NCBI GenBank assembly: GCA_039111635.1
Contig: JBCAQO010000004.1
Location: 992,001 to 1,056,000, forward strand
Length of the DNA: 64,000 nucleotides
DNA from: Heterobasidion occidentale
Taxonomy: Eukaryota > Basidiomycota > Agaricomycetes > Russulales > Bondarzewiaceae
Direction: 5' to 3'
The position numbers were made by a program, and so were the translations under genes. The notes beneath the pieces are model-generated. The model did no database searches, had not been told where the DNA came from, and saw only the letters and a list, made by a program, of their open reading frames with translations. Each line of letters begins with the position of its first letter. Positions within the stretch are counted from its first letter, which is position 1. Below, piece after piece: positions 47,883-59,673 of this stretch.

Positions 47883-48472
47883 TGTTATGAACTGCTCGTT
47901 CAGTAACCCAAGAGTAACAGGTTCTTCCCTAGGTCGCACAGCGGACTGAGTGGTGGGCGAAGTCTCGACTGTATTGAACAACGATACAGGAGGGAATAAT
48001 GATTGGCTCTAAGATGATAGGTATGTGGGGATACCTAAGAACGAAGAGAATAGACTGAAGATCCTTAGCCTATTCTGTGGGCCTTATATACCGTATAGGG
48101 TATAGGGTAAGAGTCCGTGTGCTTCTCCGGGTTCCCATCCTAGGAGAGCTGTGGTCGCCGTCTCTCTCAGCCAGTGCCTACTCTTGTACTTCTCCAGTCG
48201 CACTGATCCATCATGGTGCGACGAGGTGCTTACCCATAAGCCCTAAGCCCATGGCATGTGAATGCCTCCCTGATCTCTGTGCCTATCTCATGAGCCCCGT
48301 GTCCCTCCAATATAGCCTCTACCGATGTCTTGAAGAACCATCGGTCTTGTCGGCTCCTAAGGACATGCCAAATACCTTGATGTACGCTCCGTAGTGGAAC
48401 CGCCTAGCATGTGATGCTTGATCCATCGGTTAGACACGGCCGCAGAGGGCCCCGATCGGTCAAGTCATAACA
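47883..48472 (-). repeat. LTR D (5' LTR of outer element)
   Basis: 590 bp, same length as A and sharing A's variant positions. Followed directly by the GCCAT duplication. The internal sequence next to it (CTAGAATAGACTCGCC on the minus strand) does not start with TGG, so a standard tRNA primer-binding site is not obvious. Confidence 0.92.
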
Positions 48473-48477
48473 GCCAT
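48473..48477 (+). repeat. Target-site duplication GCCAT, right
   Basis: Matches 32,592-32,596; see there. Confidence 0.92.
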
Positions 48478-49293
48478 TGTCTAGAAGAAGTGCACTGTCC
48501 AACGAATTGGGAAATTCTTGAATTCCATGACATGAGAAGTGTGCGATAGATGAATGAGCGAGATGAGAGAGAACTGCCTCTACTTTAGACGGCGGAGCGT
48601 CAAGAGAGCCAAATCTGATGAGAGAGGAGGCAGGTACGTGTCTCTCAATTTGTCGCATTTCTTCGCGGGTTTGTGCCAATATGACGTGGCCCTCAGTTTC
48701 GGGTTGTATGGCGACCAGCATCTTGAATGGATTTGCACTCAACACAGGCGGTGGAATGAGGAGCGAATTCAGCGTAGGCGTGTACGATGAAACCATGTAG
48801 TCTGATGCATTCTCGACAGCTCCCATTTTTGTCTCAGGTGCATATATGCTGGCTGCATGAAGTGGAAGAACTGAAAATGGACCGGTTGGGCACCACCACA
48901 CGCGAGGAGGCGAATCGGATTTCTGCACGACATGATAAGTACCGAGCATGAAGCATAAGATCGGAGGGAACTAATCTTACCTCAAGTTTCAGATGACGTA
49001 TTACAGGATGAACGATAAGCTTCCAGAGCACTGCTAGAATGGCACGGAGGACATCATTAACATTTTCAAGAGGTATCTTCTGATGGTGCCCAGCCTTCCG
49101 GTCATGCATAGGTCCACGGTAGGTTTGGGTGTGCTCGAGGAGAGTTTCGAAAGAGGCTTTATGGTTATTGGTAAACAAGGAGAAGCTGGTCATGGCAGTG
49201 ATTACAGAATCGGCAATGAGGAATAACTGTTGACCAGTTAATTGAGGAGAGAGTGGAACATGCTCTACACCTGTCAAGGTGACAATCAAGTGC

Positions 49294-50020
49294 ATCAGCA
49301 AACCTGTAACTGGTCCCAGCCAGTCCCAGAGCCCCAGATACTCCCAGATGCTTAGGTCATCTGGGGACATCTGGCTAGATGTCTGTGTATGCCCAGATCT
49401 AGACAGATAAGGTGCTCTATCAATAAGCTGACTAGGAGGAAATTTTTGGAAGGCATTGTTTGTAATGTCAGTGCTGCTTCAAAATTTTTCAATACAAGAG
49501 CTGGGAAGAAAATTCCCAGTAATGTACCAGACTGTCATTAGTGCTATCTGTTGAATATCAGCTTACTAGTGGTATTGAGATACTTTCCTGTATCATAGCT
49601 CTCAAATGATGTATCATATGCCATCATTCTTCCTTGAATAGATGCTAAAAATGCGAAAATAGATGTCACCTCACTGAGTTCAGGCATCCCAAAATTCTTT
49701 CAAGTCTCAAAACACTTGTTATAAGCCAAATGTTGTTAAGGAATATCATGATCATATAGTGGAGTGGATAATTGTGGTCTTAACATTGCTTACAGCCGGT
49801 GAATGATTCAGGAGGTTTGGGGTTCAATTCCTGCACAGTGCAGATTGATTTTTGCAGTCGTCCTATTGACGACAATTATCTAATCATTTCCATATATGGT
49901 GCATCTAGACATATCTGTCCAGACACCGGTGTTTCTGTCTAATCGGGGACTTGCTAGAGGCATCTGGGGGCCTAGGAGTGTCTGTCCAGGTTAGTACAGA
50001 CACTTTCCAGTTTGCTGATG
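49294..50020. mobile_element. Small inserted element with 11-bp inverted ends and a tRNA-like segment
   Basis: In CHAT copy 1 the coding sequence stops matching copy 2 (63.5 kb) between 49,294 and 50,020. The ends are a perfect 11-bp inverted repeat, catcagcaaac (49,294-49,304) and gtttgctgatg (50,010-50,020). Subterminal regions carry repeated cagatgc/ctagacag-type motifs in both orientations, as in non-autonomous DNA elements. Internally, tagtggagtggata (about 49,757) and ggttcaattcc (about 49,821) resemble Pol III A and B boxes. A clear target duplication was not found. It could be a MITE, a SINE-like unit, or a combination. Confidence 0.6.
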
Positions 50021-50899
50021 AATGCATCACAAAACTGGGTAACATTGAGCAGAATGACTGGACCATGGACCGCCGCCCTCTTTAAGGAGACGAGCTTCTT
50101 CGGGAGCAGAAAGTCTTCAAACCCTTTCAACGCCCGAACCTCTTCCAGGGTTGTCAACCATTTCTCGTTCAATCCACGAAACCGCACTGCCTTCGCCTCC
50201 CTTGTCATCACTGCTTTTACATCAGTGCGAATAATAACTGAACCCTCATCAAGTGCACTCCGTTCGAGAGCTGTGCAGATCTCCTGAAGCCTTTTTGCGA
50301 GTTTTGGGGAGGCATGGTGGAGATCGTCGAGAGGTGTCCGGAGCTGTAGGGCCTGAGACCAAAAGATAGATCTGCCCTCTTCAAGCATTTCAACAGCCTG
50401 ATCAAATTTTCCCGAGCGAATAGCGCGAGCCGCAGCACTGCTCGAGAGTCTACCGCTCTCCAGACGGTCAGCCAGCAACTAATGACGTGACCTTGCATCT
50501 AAAGCGAGCATGGCGACGTGTGGCAAGAGTTGTATAGCAGCTTGGTATGCCTCCAAGGAAGATGTATGATTGGCGTCATCGGCACGTTGTGCCCATCTTG
50601 AGCAGCTTGCAAGCGATCGAGCACGGATCCTGTTTCGTGATTGACTGCAGTGCGAAACATATTCATGGGTATATCTAGCGAAGACATATCACCCAAGGCA
50701 AACTTATCACAGAGGGAGGATGCAGTTGTCAGGATGTGATGGAGGTAAACATATGAAGACGTCCCGGCGCAGCAAGATTGCCTCTTCGAGGTCATCCATC
50801 TGGCCTTTCTGGTGGAATCGTGTCGAAAGCACATCTGCAAGGTCGCTCAATGACTGAAAACGATCAGGATGTGGGCCGGGCGGAGAGTGAGGGCTTCAC

Positions 50900-52800
50900 G
50901 GTTCAGTGAAATGGCCTCCTCAAGATCATCCATCTGGCCTTTCTTCTGAAACCGTGTTGAGACCACATGAGACAGGTTGTTCAACGAGACAGCACGAGCA
51001 GGATGTGGGGCTGGGAGGAATGTGAGGGCTTCACGGCAAAGGAAATAGCTTCCTCGGGATCATCCATCTGGCCATTCTGGTTGAATCGTATTAAAAGCAC
51101 ATTCACGAGGTTGTTTAATAAGGGAGGACGAAGAGGATGTGTGGCTGGGCTCAGTGTGAGGGCCTCACGGCAAAGCAAAATGGCCTCCTCGACATCATCC
51201 ATCTGGCCTTGCTGCTGGAATCGTATGGAAAGCGCATTGGAGAGGTTGGTCAATGAGCCAAAACGATCAGGGTGTGTAGCTGGGTGGAGTATGAGGGCTT
51301 CACAGTAATAAAAAATGGCCTCCTCGAGATCACCTATGTGGCCGTTCTGGTTGAATCGTGTTGCAAGCGCATTTGAGAGATTGTTCAATGAGCCAGAGCG
51401 ATCAGGATGTGAGGTCGGGCGGAGACTGAGGGCTTGATGGCTCAGCAAAATAGCTTCATCGAGATCATCCATCTGGCCTTTCTGGTTGAATCGTGTCCAA
51501 ATCATGTTTGCAAGGTTGTTCAATGAAGCCGAAATGACGAGGATGTGATGCCAGGCGGAGTGTGAGGACTTCACGGTGAAGCAAAATGGCCTCTTCGAGA
51601 TCACCCGTGTGGCCGCTCTGGTTGAATCGCATAGAAAGCATATTTGCGAGGTTCAACAAGATAGAAAGACGAGAATGTGGTGCTGGGTAGAGTGTGAGGG
51701 CTTCACGGCAAAGAACAATGGCCTCCCGAGATCATTCATCTGGCTACTCTGGTTGAATCGTATTGCCAACACACTCGCGAGATTGTTCAATGAGCCAAAA
51801 CGATCGGGATGTGAGGCCGGACAGAGTGTGAGGGCTTCGCGGCAAAGCAAAACGGCCTCCTCGAGACCACCCATATGGCCATTCTGGTTGAATCGTGTCA
51901 CAAGCACATTTACAAGGTTGTTCAATGCGCCAGGGCGATCAGGATGTGAGGCCGGGAAGAGTACGAGGGCTTCACGGTGAAGCAAGATAGCCTCCTCAAG
52001 ATCATCCGCCCAGCCTTTCTGTTCAAATCGTGCCCAAAGTGCATTTCCAAGGTTAGTGCATGAGCCAGAGCGATCAGGATGTGGGGCCGGGCAGAGTTTG
52101 AGGGCTTCACGGTGAAGCAAAATGGTCTCCTCGAGATCATCCATCTGGCCATTATGGCTGAATCGTTTCCAAAGCGCACACGCGAGGGTGTTCAACACCT
52201 TTGAACAACCAGAATGGGTGGTCGGGCTGAGTGTGAGGGCTTTATGGCCAAGGGAAATGGCGTCCTCGAGATCATCCGTCTGGCCGTTCTGGTCAAATCG
52301 TGTCCAAAGCATATTTGCGAGGTTGTTCAATAAGCCCAAACAAGCAGGATGTGGGGCCGGGCAGAGTGTGAGGGCTTCACGGCTCAGCAAAATGGCCTTC
52401 TCGAGATCATCCGTCTGGCCATTCTCCTTAAACCGTCCCCAAAGTACAGCCGCGAAGTCCATCAACGAGGAGAAACGATGAGGGTGGGAGGTCGGGAAGA
52501 GTGTGAGGGCTTCACGATAAAGTGAAAAGGCCGTTTCAAGGTCATCTCCTTGGCCTTTCTGTTGAAATCGTGTCGAAAGCGCATCGGCGAGGTTGTTCAA
52601 CAACATTGAGCGATCAGGATGGGTGGCAGAGAGAATCTTCAAGACCTCTTCGTTTCGTACTATACATTCTTGAAGGTCAGCGCCACGTCCCGTCCGTCCA
52701 AACCGTAAGCCAAGCGCGATGGACAAATTTGCTAGTATCCCCCATCGCTCGGGCTGCACTGTATTCATCGTGCTGAGACCCTTCTGTAAAAGTATGATGG
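50900..52800 (-). repeat. 135-bp tandem coding repeats (45-residue TPR units)
   Basis: Roughly 14-15 units spaced 135 bp, for example the catccatctggcc-type phrase at 51,061, 51,196 and 51,331. Each encodes a 45-residue helical repeat with the consensus F-x-Q-x-G-q-x-D-D-L-E-E-A-I followed by REALTL and HPDRxGxLNNLxNxL. Units are similar at the DNA level, which indicates recent duplication or gene conversion within the solenoid. Confidence 0.85.
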
Positions 52801-53921
52801 CGACATTGAGGTCGGTTATCTGCCCTGACGACTGGTGTAGCCTTAGAATAGTTGACCCCAGCTGAGCCAAATAGACAGAATCTTCATCCTGGTTATGCTG
52901 ACGTACACGAACTGCCTTGGCCAAGTCATCTCCCTGACCCCTCAAACAGAACCTCGTAACGAACACCGCCGAGAGTTTTGAAAGCAACTGCGATTGATAA
53001 ACATAAGACATGGGCTGAGGGAGTGCACATGCTCGCATGATTGCTAGTGCCTCGTCCAAGTCCTGAGGCTCTTGTTTATGAAAGTATCGCAGGAAAAGGG
53101 CATGGGCAAGGTCAGACATCAACGCGAAGCGTTTGTAATCCGATGGTCCGCGTATACGAATGGCTTGGCGGAGCAGGGATATAGCAGAATCAATGGTCAA
53201 GATGGGTGCAGCTCGACAGAATTCTGCTACAGTAGCAAGGGCGAGGTCGGTCATGTCTGAGGTTTGGTCTTTGCTCTTGAGATATCTGTGTTGTTGAGAA
53301 TCCTGATGCAGCCAACATAAATTAATTGCGAAATGTGGGTATACGTCGACCTACTTTGAGATCCCATTTGTTTGCTATATTGTTGCCGCGCGCGCTTCAC
53401 AGTAGTCTGCCCCATTTTCAACCCGCCTTCCAACACTTTGAAGGCCTCATCCAACGCCACAACTTCGTCCGTCCAAACGAATTTGATCACTAAAGACAGT
53501 GCGAGGTTTTCCAAAGAGTGTTTCCGATTTGGTTGACCCACGGGACGGAGATTGCATATATCGCGAAGGCGATGCAAAGCCGTTTCGAGGGAAGACAATT
53601 TGCTTGCTTGCTTCCATCCCTTGACGATAGAGGCTGAAAACTCGTCGATTTCATTGGCATCGAAGCTGTGATCCTGTATCTGCACGCTGTCTAAGAGAGT
53701 GGACATGTCCGCCTGTTCCTACGAGAATATTGTAAGTTATGGCTGGTGCCAATATTGCATCAATACAAACCGGGAGTTTCACTCCGTGCTATCAGAGATG
53801 ATTCAGTTCCTGTGATCAGGAGGAGCGGAATTGGACTTACGATGGTCGCGATCTCTGATTGAGATGGTGGTGCAGACATATCTTGTTGCCCCATCGGACT
53901 AACCTGGGTATCATCACTCAT

Positions 53922-56900
53922 CGTCGAGGAAAGTATGCGTGTGGGACAGAACTGGAGAAGTGGGGAAGTAAACGGGGATGGTGAATGAAAACCAGAGATC
54001 TTAAGGAGTGCAAGCCGAGGAATTCGCAACCCAAGCACAAGGCCGGCCGCAGTGAGACTGTGTCGGTTCCTGTGCGTTCCATTCAAAAGCTATCCCCTGT
54101 TCTCGGCTAGCTCCCATATATATACTCGCCTTGATGTGATCAAGTCAAGGAATCAATCATGTCATAGGTTGTCTTAGATAATTTGGCTGTGCACCTCCAC
54201 CTAGGAGAAGGTCAGTACCAAATTAGCAGGCAGCACATAAAGACAGAGGCAATAGCGCACAGGGCAGATTTTCCAGAGTCTACAAGCTGTACTCCTCGAG
54301 CGCACAGGTGTGATTCGAGAACACAAAGGCCTGTGTACGTTGCATGTAAAGGCTGGTGTACTTGCCGCATCACTGATTGAACAACAAGGCAGTGTCGATT
54401 CGTGCAAGATACACGAATCAGTCGCCCAGAGTGGTCATTGCAAGTTCCGATCGGAAACTCGTTCCACTATTGACTCGGTGATGATATCCCCGGATACAGC
54501 TATTGCCTGACAACTGACCTTGTTCGTAAAAGAGGTGGGATAGTGGCTCGAGTCTACTCGCATTGGAGAGCCGTGCACTCAGGTGCTTCGTCGACCTATG
54601 AGCCTTTAGATAAAGAGCCAAGCAACTATTCATAGGTATAAGATATTTGAGGAAGGACTGACAAGTCTATACACTCGGACGAGTTCGGCCAAAGCCCAAG
54701 GTCTCGAGTTGGCATATATATAGAACTTGATAGAGAGCGCGGCAAGGATAGCATACCTCAAACGCACAGTCCCCTTCATTTGAAAGCATAGCATGGAACT
54801 CGAGTATTTGGACACAGCCGGTTGCCAACGGTCCTATGGGATTTGAGAGTCATCGCTGCTCGAGTCACTGAGGGATTGTCGCTGCAGTGTATATAGGAGA
54901 GACCCACCCAATCGATTCGTCATCGACTATTTATCAGTCTGCTGAGGAGACTATCGCCGCAGCATCCAAGATCACTGACCCTAACCTGAGAAAATGCCGA
55001 GTCGTCATCAACGCCGGCGCTGCATAACCTTTCTCTCTCTTCTCCTTCCCAGTGACCTACAAATCTCGAAAAAAGTGTGCGGTCATTGTGTCCGTGCCAG
55101 CTCACCTGCGGGATTCAAGGCTAAGCTCAGCGCTTGGGGATAACGCCATAAGAGGTCCGAGGTGGCAAATGGGCGAGATCTACGTTGCAGGGAGTCTTCT
55201 ATTGTCGCACTACCGTATCTCCCCACATCATCGCCCCTCCGTTCGTCATTTAATTCTTCCAAAATTCTTCGCATATATCTGACTGATAGCACTCTTCACT
55301 CATTCTCACTCATGCATTTTTTTATCTGAACTTCGCATGTGCTCCTGCCATAACGAGCCAAGCGGCCAAGGCAAACCCTTGACATTCCTCTTGCATCATT
55401 TGCGTCGACCTAGTATTCCCGCGATCTGCACACGGTCAGCCACTGGCGAGAAAGAGGTTACAGAACACGGGAAGGCGCCGCGCATGTGTGTGTGGGTACG
55501 GTCGAGAAAATATCAAAGAGTCCGGGAATCCGTGGTACGTGCTCTTGTCTATTTTCCTCTTCGTCTTCATCCCATCACTTCTTCATTCTCTTTCACGTCG
55601 CCTCTGATTAATTCTCATTACGTTGAGTAAATGGAAGAATTCTGGACTCGACTGGCACGCTGATATGAGTAGACGATTCAGAAGATTTATCGCACAGAAC
55701 GATACTATGAGTAGACGATTCAGAAGATTTATCGCTTCTGTGCTTCGGGCATCAACCTCAACCGCCCAGGAACGCTTTTGCTCAATCCTCGACATATTGC
55801 AAACATGTTTTCGGTATGGTGCATACATGGTACGCATTCCCGACTTTGTAGAGTATGATGTATTTCTTCGTTGGACTGGCAGTTAGCCTCAAACCACGGT
55901 GGCCGGTGGTCAAGTTATCCGAAGGCGTTAAAAATGCTGCTTGTCTTCTTTACCTCCAATGGCACTGACGATTCTTGTATATCATTCTCTTAGCTTCACA
56001 AGTGATAAGGAGGCGTCACGATGCACAACGTGCTCTCGCTTGGCTCCTCACATTCTATCGATCGCTGCGCGTCGTCTCTGGGCGATGTTTCTGGATGCCT
56101 CAACTGCCAGATATCAGAGCAGCATTGATGGAAGCGGTCAGGCTTGCTTGTCTAGCGACTCCACACTACGTATCCGCTGCAATGATCTCTCCCAACACGT
56201 CGGTCAACTTTCGCCCCTTGGCCCCCGCCGAAGCTCTGGAGGGCAACTAAGCCAAGTCTGCGTTGTGCAATGTACATATCATGTCAGTGGTAACGGTCAT
56301 CTCAGGTAGAGATGGACTCGTTGACCGATATCACATAGCAAATGAAAATGATGAGCATATCACAACATCTCTGAGCTGAGCAAAAAGGGGAAAATATTGT
56401 CGAAGATAGAAATGGGTTCGGTACCTAAAATGAACGTGAAGGCACTAGGAAGCTAAACAAAGCAAAAACAGGCAGTTCGGCCTCGATGTCCTTAGACATG
56501 GATTCGACACTGTGGGCTGTCGAGATAGTGGCACACATGATACATAATGCATAAATGTCATACTGCAACCCTTGATTGCATGAAGCCTCCTAGCCTACAT
56601 TACAAATAAGTCGCGTCTGCTCTCCAGGTGCAGGCGCGCGATGGCGCGCCATGTCACTTCCACTCGACCGCCTCCGAATGCACCTAGAAGGTCAATGCAT
56701 TGAGTGGCGCTGACATATCAGGAATTAAAAGAGTAAAGCGTCAACTTTGTGCGGAGGTCTTGAGAAGCAATGCTAAGCCCAAAATGCAAATTAATGAGAG
56801 ATGCGCAAGAAATTGGTGAGGGCCAGGACATGCCTAGAGCACAGAATCGAATGTCATATCGTAGGCTGGGTCTTCCGCGCACAATTGAGGTGGTATGACG

Positions 56901-57580
56901 AGGTGAAGGTGGAGGTTGAAAGTAATTTGGATGCAGGCAGAGCGCTTTTAAGCATTTCGCTAGCCTGCGCAATCTGCGCATTTCTGCGCATGCAAGAAAA
57001 GGTCACATCCTGAGACGAGGTCTGACGGAGCACGGTCTGGTTCTCCGCAGGCCGCAGAGCGATTCGAGACTATGAATAACGTATTACACCTGCGGATAGA
57101 TACTTTGCGCCCGCGAAGCGGGTCAGACGGACGACCGTCACTGTGCTTGGGCACAGGTTGCTCCCTGCGCGGCGGAGCAGGTTTGCTGACACTGGGATGT
57201 GATTCTGAGGGGCAAAATTCAGGGAGACATCCTGCGCGCCCAAATAATGTGACGCGCAGGGGCCACAGAAAGGAACGCGCAGGAGAGTCGTAAGGATGGC
57301 AAACATCTTCATCAAAAGGACACACATTCTGTGTCTTTGCTTGGCAGGTTATATTGCCACAGCCCGACCACGAGTATGCTCTCGATCACTTGCTATCAGA
57401 TAAAATCAGTATCGGTGGTAGTCCGTCGGGTATTGCCAAGTCCATTGCAAGTATTTCTCATAAGTTCAATGTCACTCCAGTCACTCCATCCAGATTCCTA
57501 CTGAACCTGGCACGCAGTCAATCTGTTATATGTCACAGTCATAAACCAAGAAGTCGTACGTATAACTCTCTCAGAAGGTC
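53922..57580. other. Gene-poor interval, about 3.7 kb
   Basis: Promoter side of CHAT copy 1, then no supported gene up to the P450. Contains the 42-bp duplication at 55,664-55,737 and a stretch at 56,965-57,250 rich in tgcgca. The open frames here lack domains. Confidence 0.4.
55664..55737 (+). repeat. Direct repeat, 29-bp core spaced 42 bp
   Basis: atgagtagacgattcagaag with the following atttatcgc occurs at 55,666 and again at 55,708 without mismatches. The open frame at 55,623-55,886 reads it as SRRFRRFIA twice, but there is no other sign that the frame is coding. Confidence 0.8.
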
Positions 57581-59673
57581 TCAAGCCGTTGCTCGGATAG
57601 CCAATTCTGCAGCCTTCGATCGCGAAGTGAACGTGCACTTGAACGGCAACGGTTGATTAAGGATCGTCGGTCCATCAGACCACTCTCCAGACGGCTCCAT
57701 CGTCTTTCCGTCCGCATCAACGTCCTGCGTGATGTTGTAGGTCGCCAATATGGACGCCGCGGCTATCCAAATCGCTGACATGGCGAAGTGGCTCCCGGGC
57801 TGGCGGTGGGGTATCAGTACCATCAAGCACCGGCGAGGTTGTAGTAATAGCCGCAGAGCACGCACGCAGATTCGTCTGCCAAATCCAAATGCCACTTTCG
57901 CCGGATCCTTGCATTCATGGTTCAGTTTTCCATCAGGAGTAAGGAAATGGCCAGGGTTGAAAGAGGAGGGATCCGGGTATGTTTCTTCGTTGTGCAGGAT
58001 CGACCTACATGGAGAGTTGATACACCGAATGCGGTCAGTTTCGTATAGGGAATACACTGCGCACCAGGTGTTTGCGACCACAAGTGAGCCCTTTGGAATC
58101 CAATATCCACGGTATGTATCATCTTCAGTAAGTAAATGTGGAACAGCTAGATATGGTATGCTTCGTCAAGTTATTCGGTGAGGTGTTTTTTCGTGTCCTA
58201 CCGAGTGGCGTGAGGGGGTTATGTCTCAGTACCTCTCTCACTAGCGCAGTGATATATGGCAATGAGGACTCGTCGTCGAAAGTTGGAAGGACTCCTTGAC
58301 CCAGGACTTCGTCCAACTCATGCTGTGCACTGTTCTGGACCTCGGGATGTAGGAGCATCGCTAAGATCAAGGCAGCCAGGGCAGCGACAACCTAGAGACT
58401 TGTGGGTGGATGTCAGACGAGCAAAAGTCCGTCGCTCACGGTGTCAGTCCCCGCTGCAACGGTCATTCGTTAGGATTAGGCTACATCAATAAAGTGGTGC
58501 CCTGACCTCCGTAGCAAGTCACCGCAACCTTCTTGATCAAATCCTCTTGGGAGGGGACATCATGCGTCAAATCCATGTTCACCAAGGCCGTTGAGGTGAG
58601 AGATGGCGTATATACGCCCATGGCCTTTATAAAGTGTTAAGAACAACATGTGTGAGTATAGCTTTCGCCCTCACAATTTGGTGCTTCGCAGCCTGAAAAG
58701 GCTTTTCAGTCATGTGATGTCTTAACATGCTCCAATGCCTTGCTTTTCGTTGGAAACCAGCACCTGGGACCCATCCGGGAAGGTGTTTAACTGTACAAGG
58801 CCGATGAACATATTGTCCCTCGCGTAAAAAGCAATGCTCACAAAAAGGCAAGAAATCGACCAAGAAAGCGCCGGGCGCGGTGGCTGTGGTGACTGCATTG
58901 ACGGCTTCTACGGCGGTGGAAATATACGGATCAGCGGCGTCTCCATGAATGCCATATGTAGCGTCCATTATCATGACAGCAGACCAGCTATCCCCACGGT
59001 GAGTTTTGGCGACCATTAAAAAGAGTATTTATAGCACGCAACTGGTATAGATCATGGAAGAGGTCGGAAGAGCAAAGCAGGCGCCGCAGAAGCTCATGGG
59101 TCGCGTTGAGCTGGTGAGGAAGAAACCGCGCTGCATCCGAAGGATTCATCGTCTGAGTGAAGATTTTTCGCTGAGCTCGCCAGGCGGCATCGTATGGCAT
59201 GAACGAAAAACTGGACTTCCATCTAACGGCATATATCTGTTGATAAGGTATCGTTCAAGCCAAGTTCAAAAAATGGGTGTACCCCATCAATTCATGCAAC
59301 ATTGTCAGCTGCATTCTGCTCGAATATATCAACGACTTTTTCTCCAGCAGGTCGCCTACCAGCTCCGCAGAGTTCAACACAACGATGGATTGACCAGCTG
59401 CGCTGAGATGGATAATGTCAGAATCTATGTGATGCAGCCTCCGCGTCAAACAGCGTGTAACTCTGGTCCTCGATCAAGAGGCCTACCGAATTCACGACAC
59501 CACTTCGCGTAGGTCAGCCACGCTCGACCGCTGGGCATATCAAGAAGATTGCCAATCAGCGGAAGCTTCCTTGGGCCAGGGGGCAGTTGCGAGGCTTTTG
59601 AGTGGAGCCACCCATAAATGGTATACGAGAGTAAGACAATGGCTAGGAGAAAACCAGCGTGCAAGAGATCCAT
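57581..59673 (-). CDS. Cytochrome P450 monooxygenase
   Basis: Membrane-anchored heme monooxygenase of fungal class II type. Eleven exons: 59673-59487, 59424-59283, 59222-59043, 58987-58842, 58790-58675, 58624-58507, 58453-58440, 58391-58202, 58122-58065, 58004-57866, 57799-57581; 1509 nt, 502 aa, all phases consistent. N-terminal transmembrane anchor (FLLAIVLLSYTIY), hinge LPPGPRKLPLIGN, I-helix A-G-T-D-T (about 297-301), K-helix E-x-x-R in REVLR, FNPGHFL, and the heme loop FGFGRRICPG with Cys430; an intron splits the heme loop directly after the Cys codon. The I-helix motif is almost entirely in a 14-nt exon. The donor of intron 3 could be GTTGCG (used here) or a GC three bases on. Substrate unknown; no cluster genes are seen next to it. 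Confidence 0.92.

Larger units (their letters stand above)
32597..48472 (-). mobile_element. Nested Ty3/gypsy-type LTR retrotransposon complex
   Basis: 15,876 bp bounded by 590-bp LTRs (A 32,597-33,186; D 47,883-48,472) and a GCCAT duplication. gag and pol run on the minus strand, so D is the 5' LTR and A the 3' LTR of the original insertion. Inside are an inverted LTR with leader and gag start (B, 35,458-36,664), a further LTR (C, 36,665-37,254), a solo LTR of another family, and two copies of a long non-coding 3' region. LTR sequence details pair A with D (for example gtggtgggcgaag) and B with C (gtggtggacgaag). The likely history is an element P inserted in inverse orientation into the first element, a third element inserted into P, then recombination that removed the distal parts. 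Confidence 0.9.
32178..53921 (-). pseudogene. CHAT-domain/TPR gene (copy 1), split by a retrotransposon and broken in frame
   Basis: Large minus-strand gene: start codon at 53,921 (MSDDTQVSPMGQQ), N-terminal exons to 53,251, a TPR solenoid from about 53,250 to 50,780, a linker (QAVEMLEEGRSIFWSQALQL, 50,430-50,330), and a C-terminal CHAT domain (caspase-fold peptidase superfamily). The CHAT His lies in IAHFSCHG (about 48,530); the domain is then cut at codon N-G (48,478), and resumes at 32,591 with PLKVSTLMAQSLPN, the Cys-bearing AFLCACQTT, and ends WVPFMHYGQ at 32,178. Between the halves sits the 15.9-kb LTR complex with a GCCAT duplication. Other lesions: one missing base near 51,727, one extra near 51,525, one missing near 51,043, and an inserted element at 49.3-50.0 kb. 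CHAT/TPR proteins are abundant in agaricomycetes and suspected of roles in recognition or cell death; that role is not shown here. Confidence 0.85.

Noticed and set aside
49757..49832. Functional tRNA gene
   Set aside because: A-box and B-box resemblance only; no acceptor stem pairing or clear anticodon arm of the right size could be drawn.
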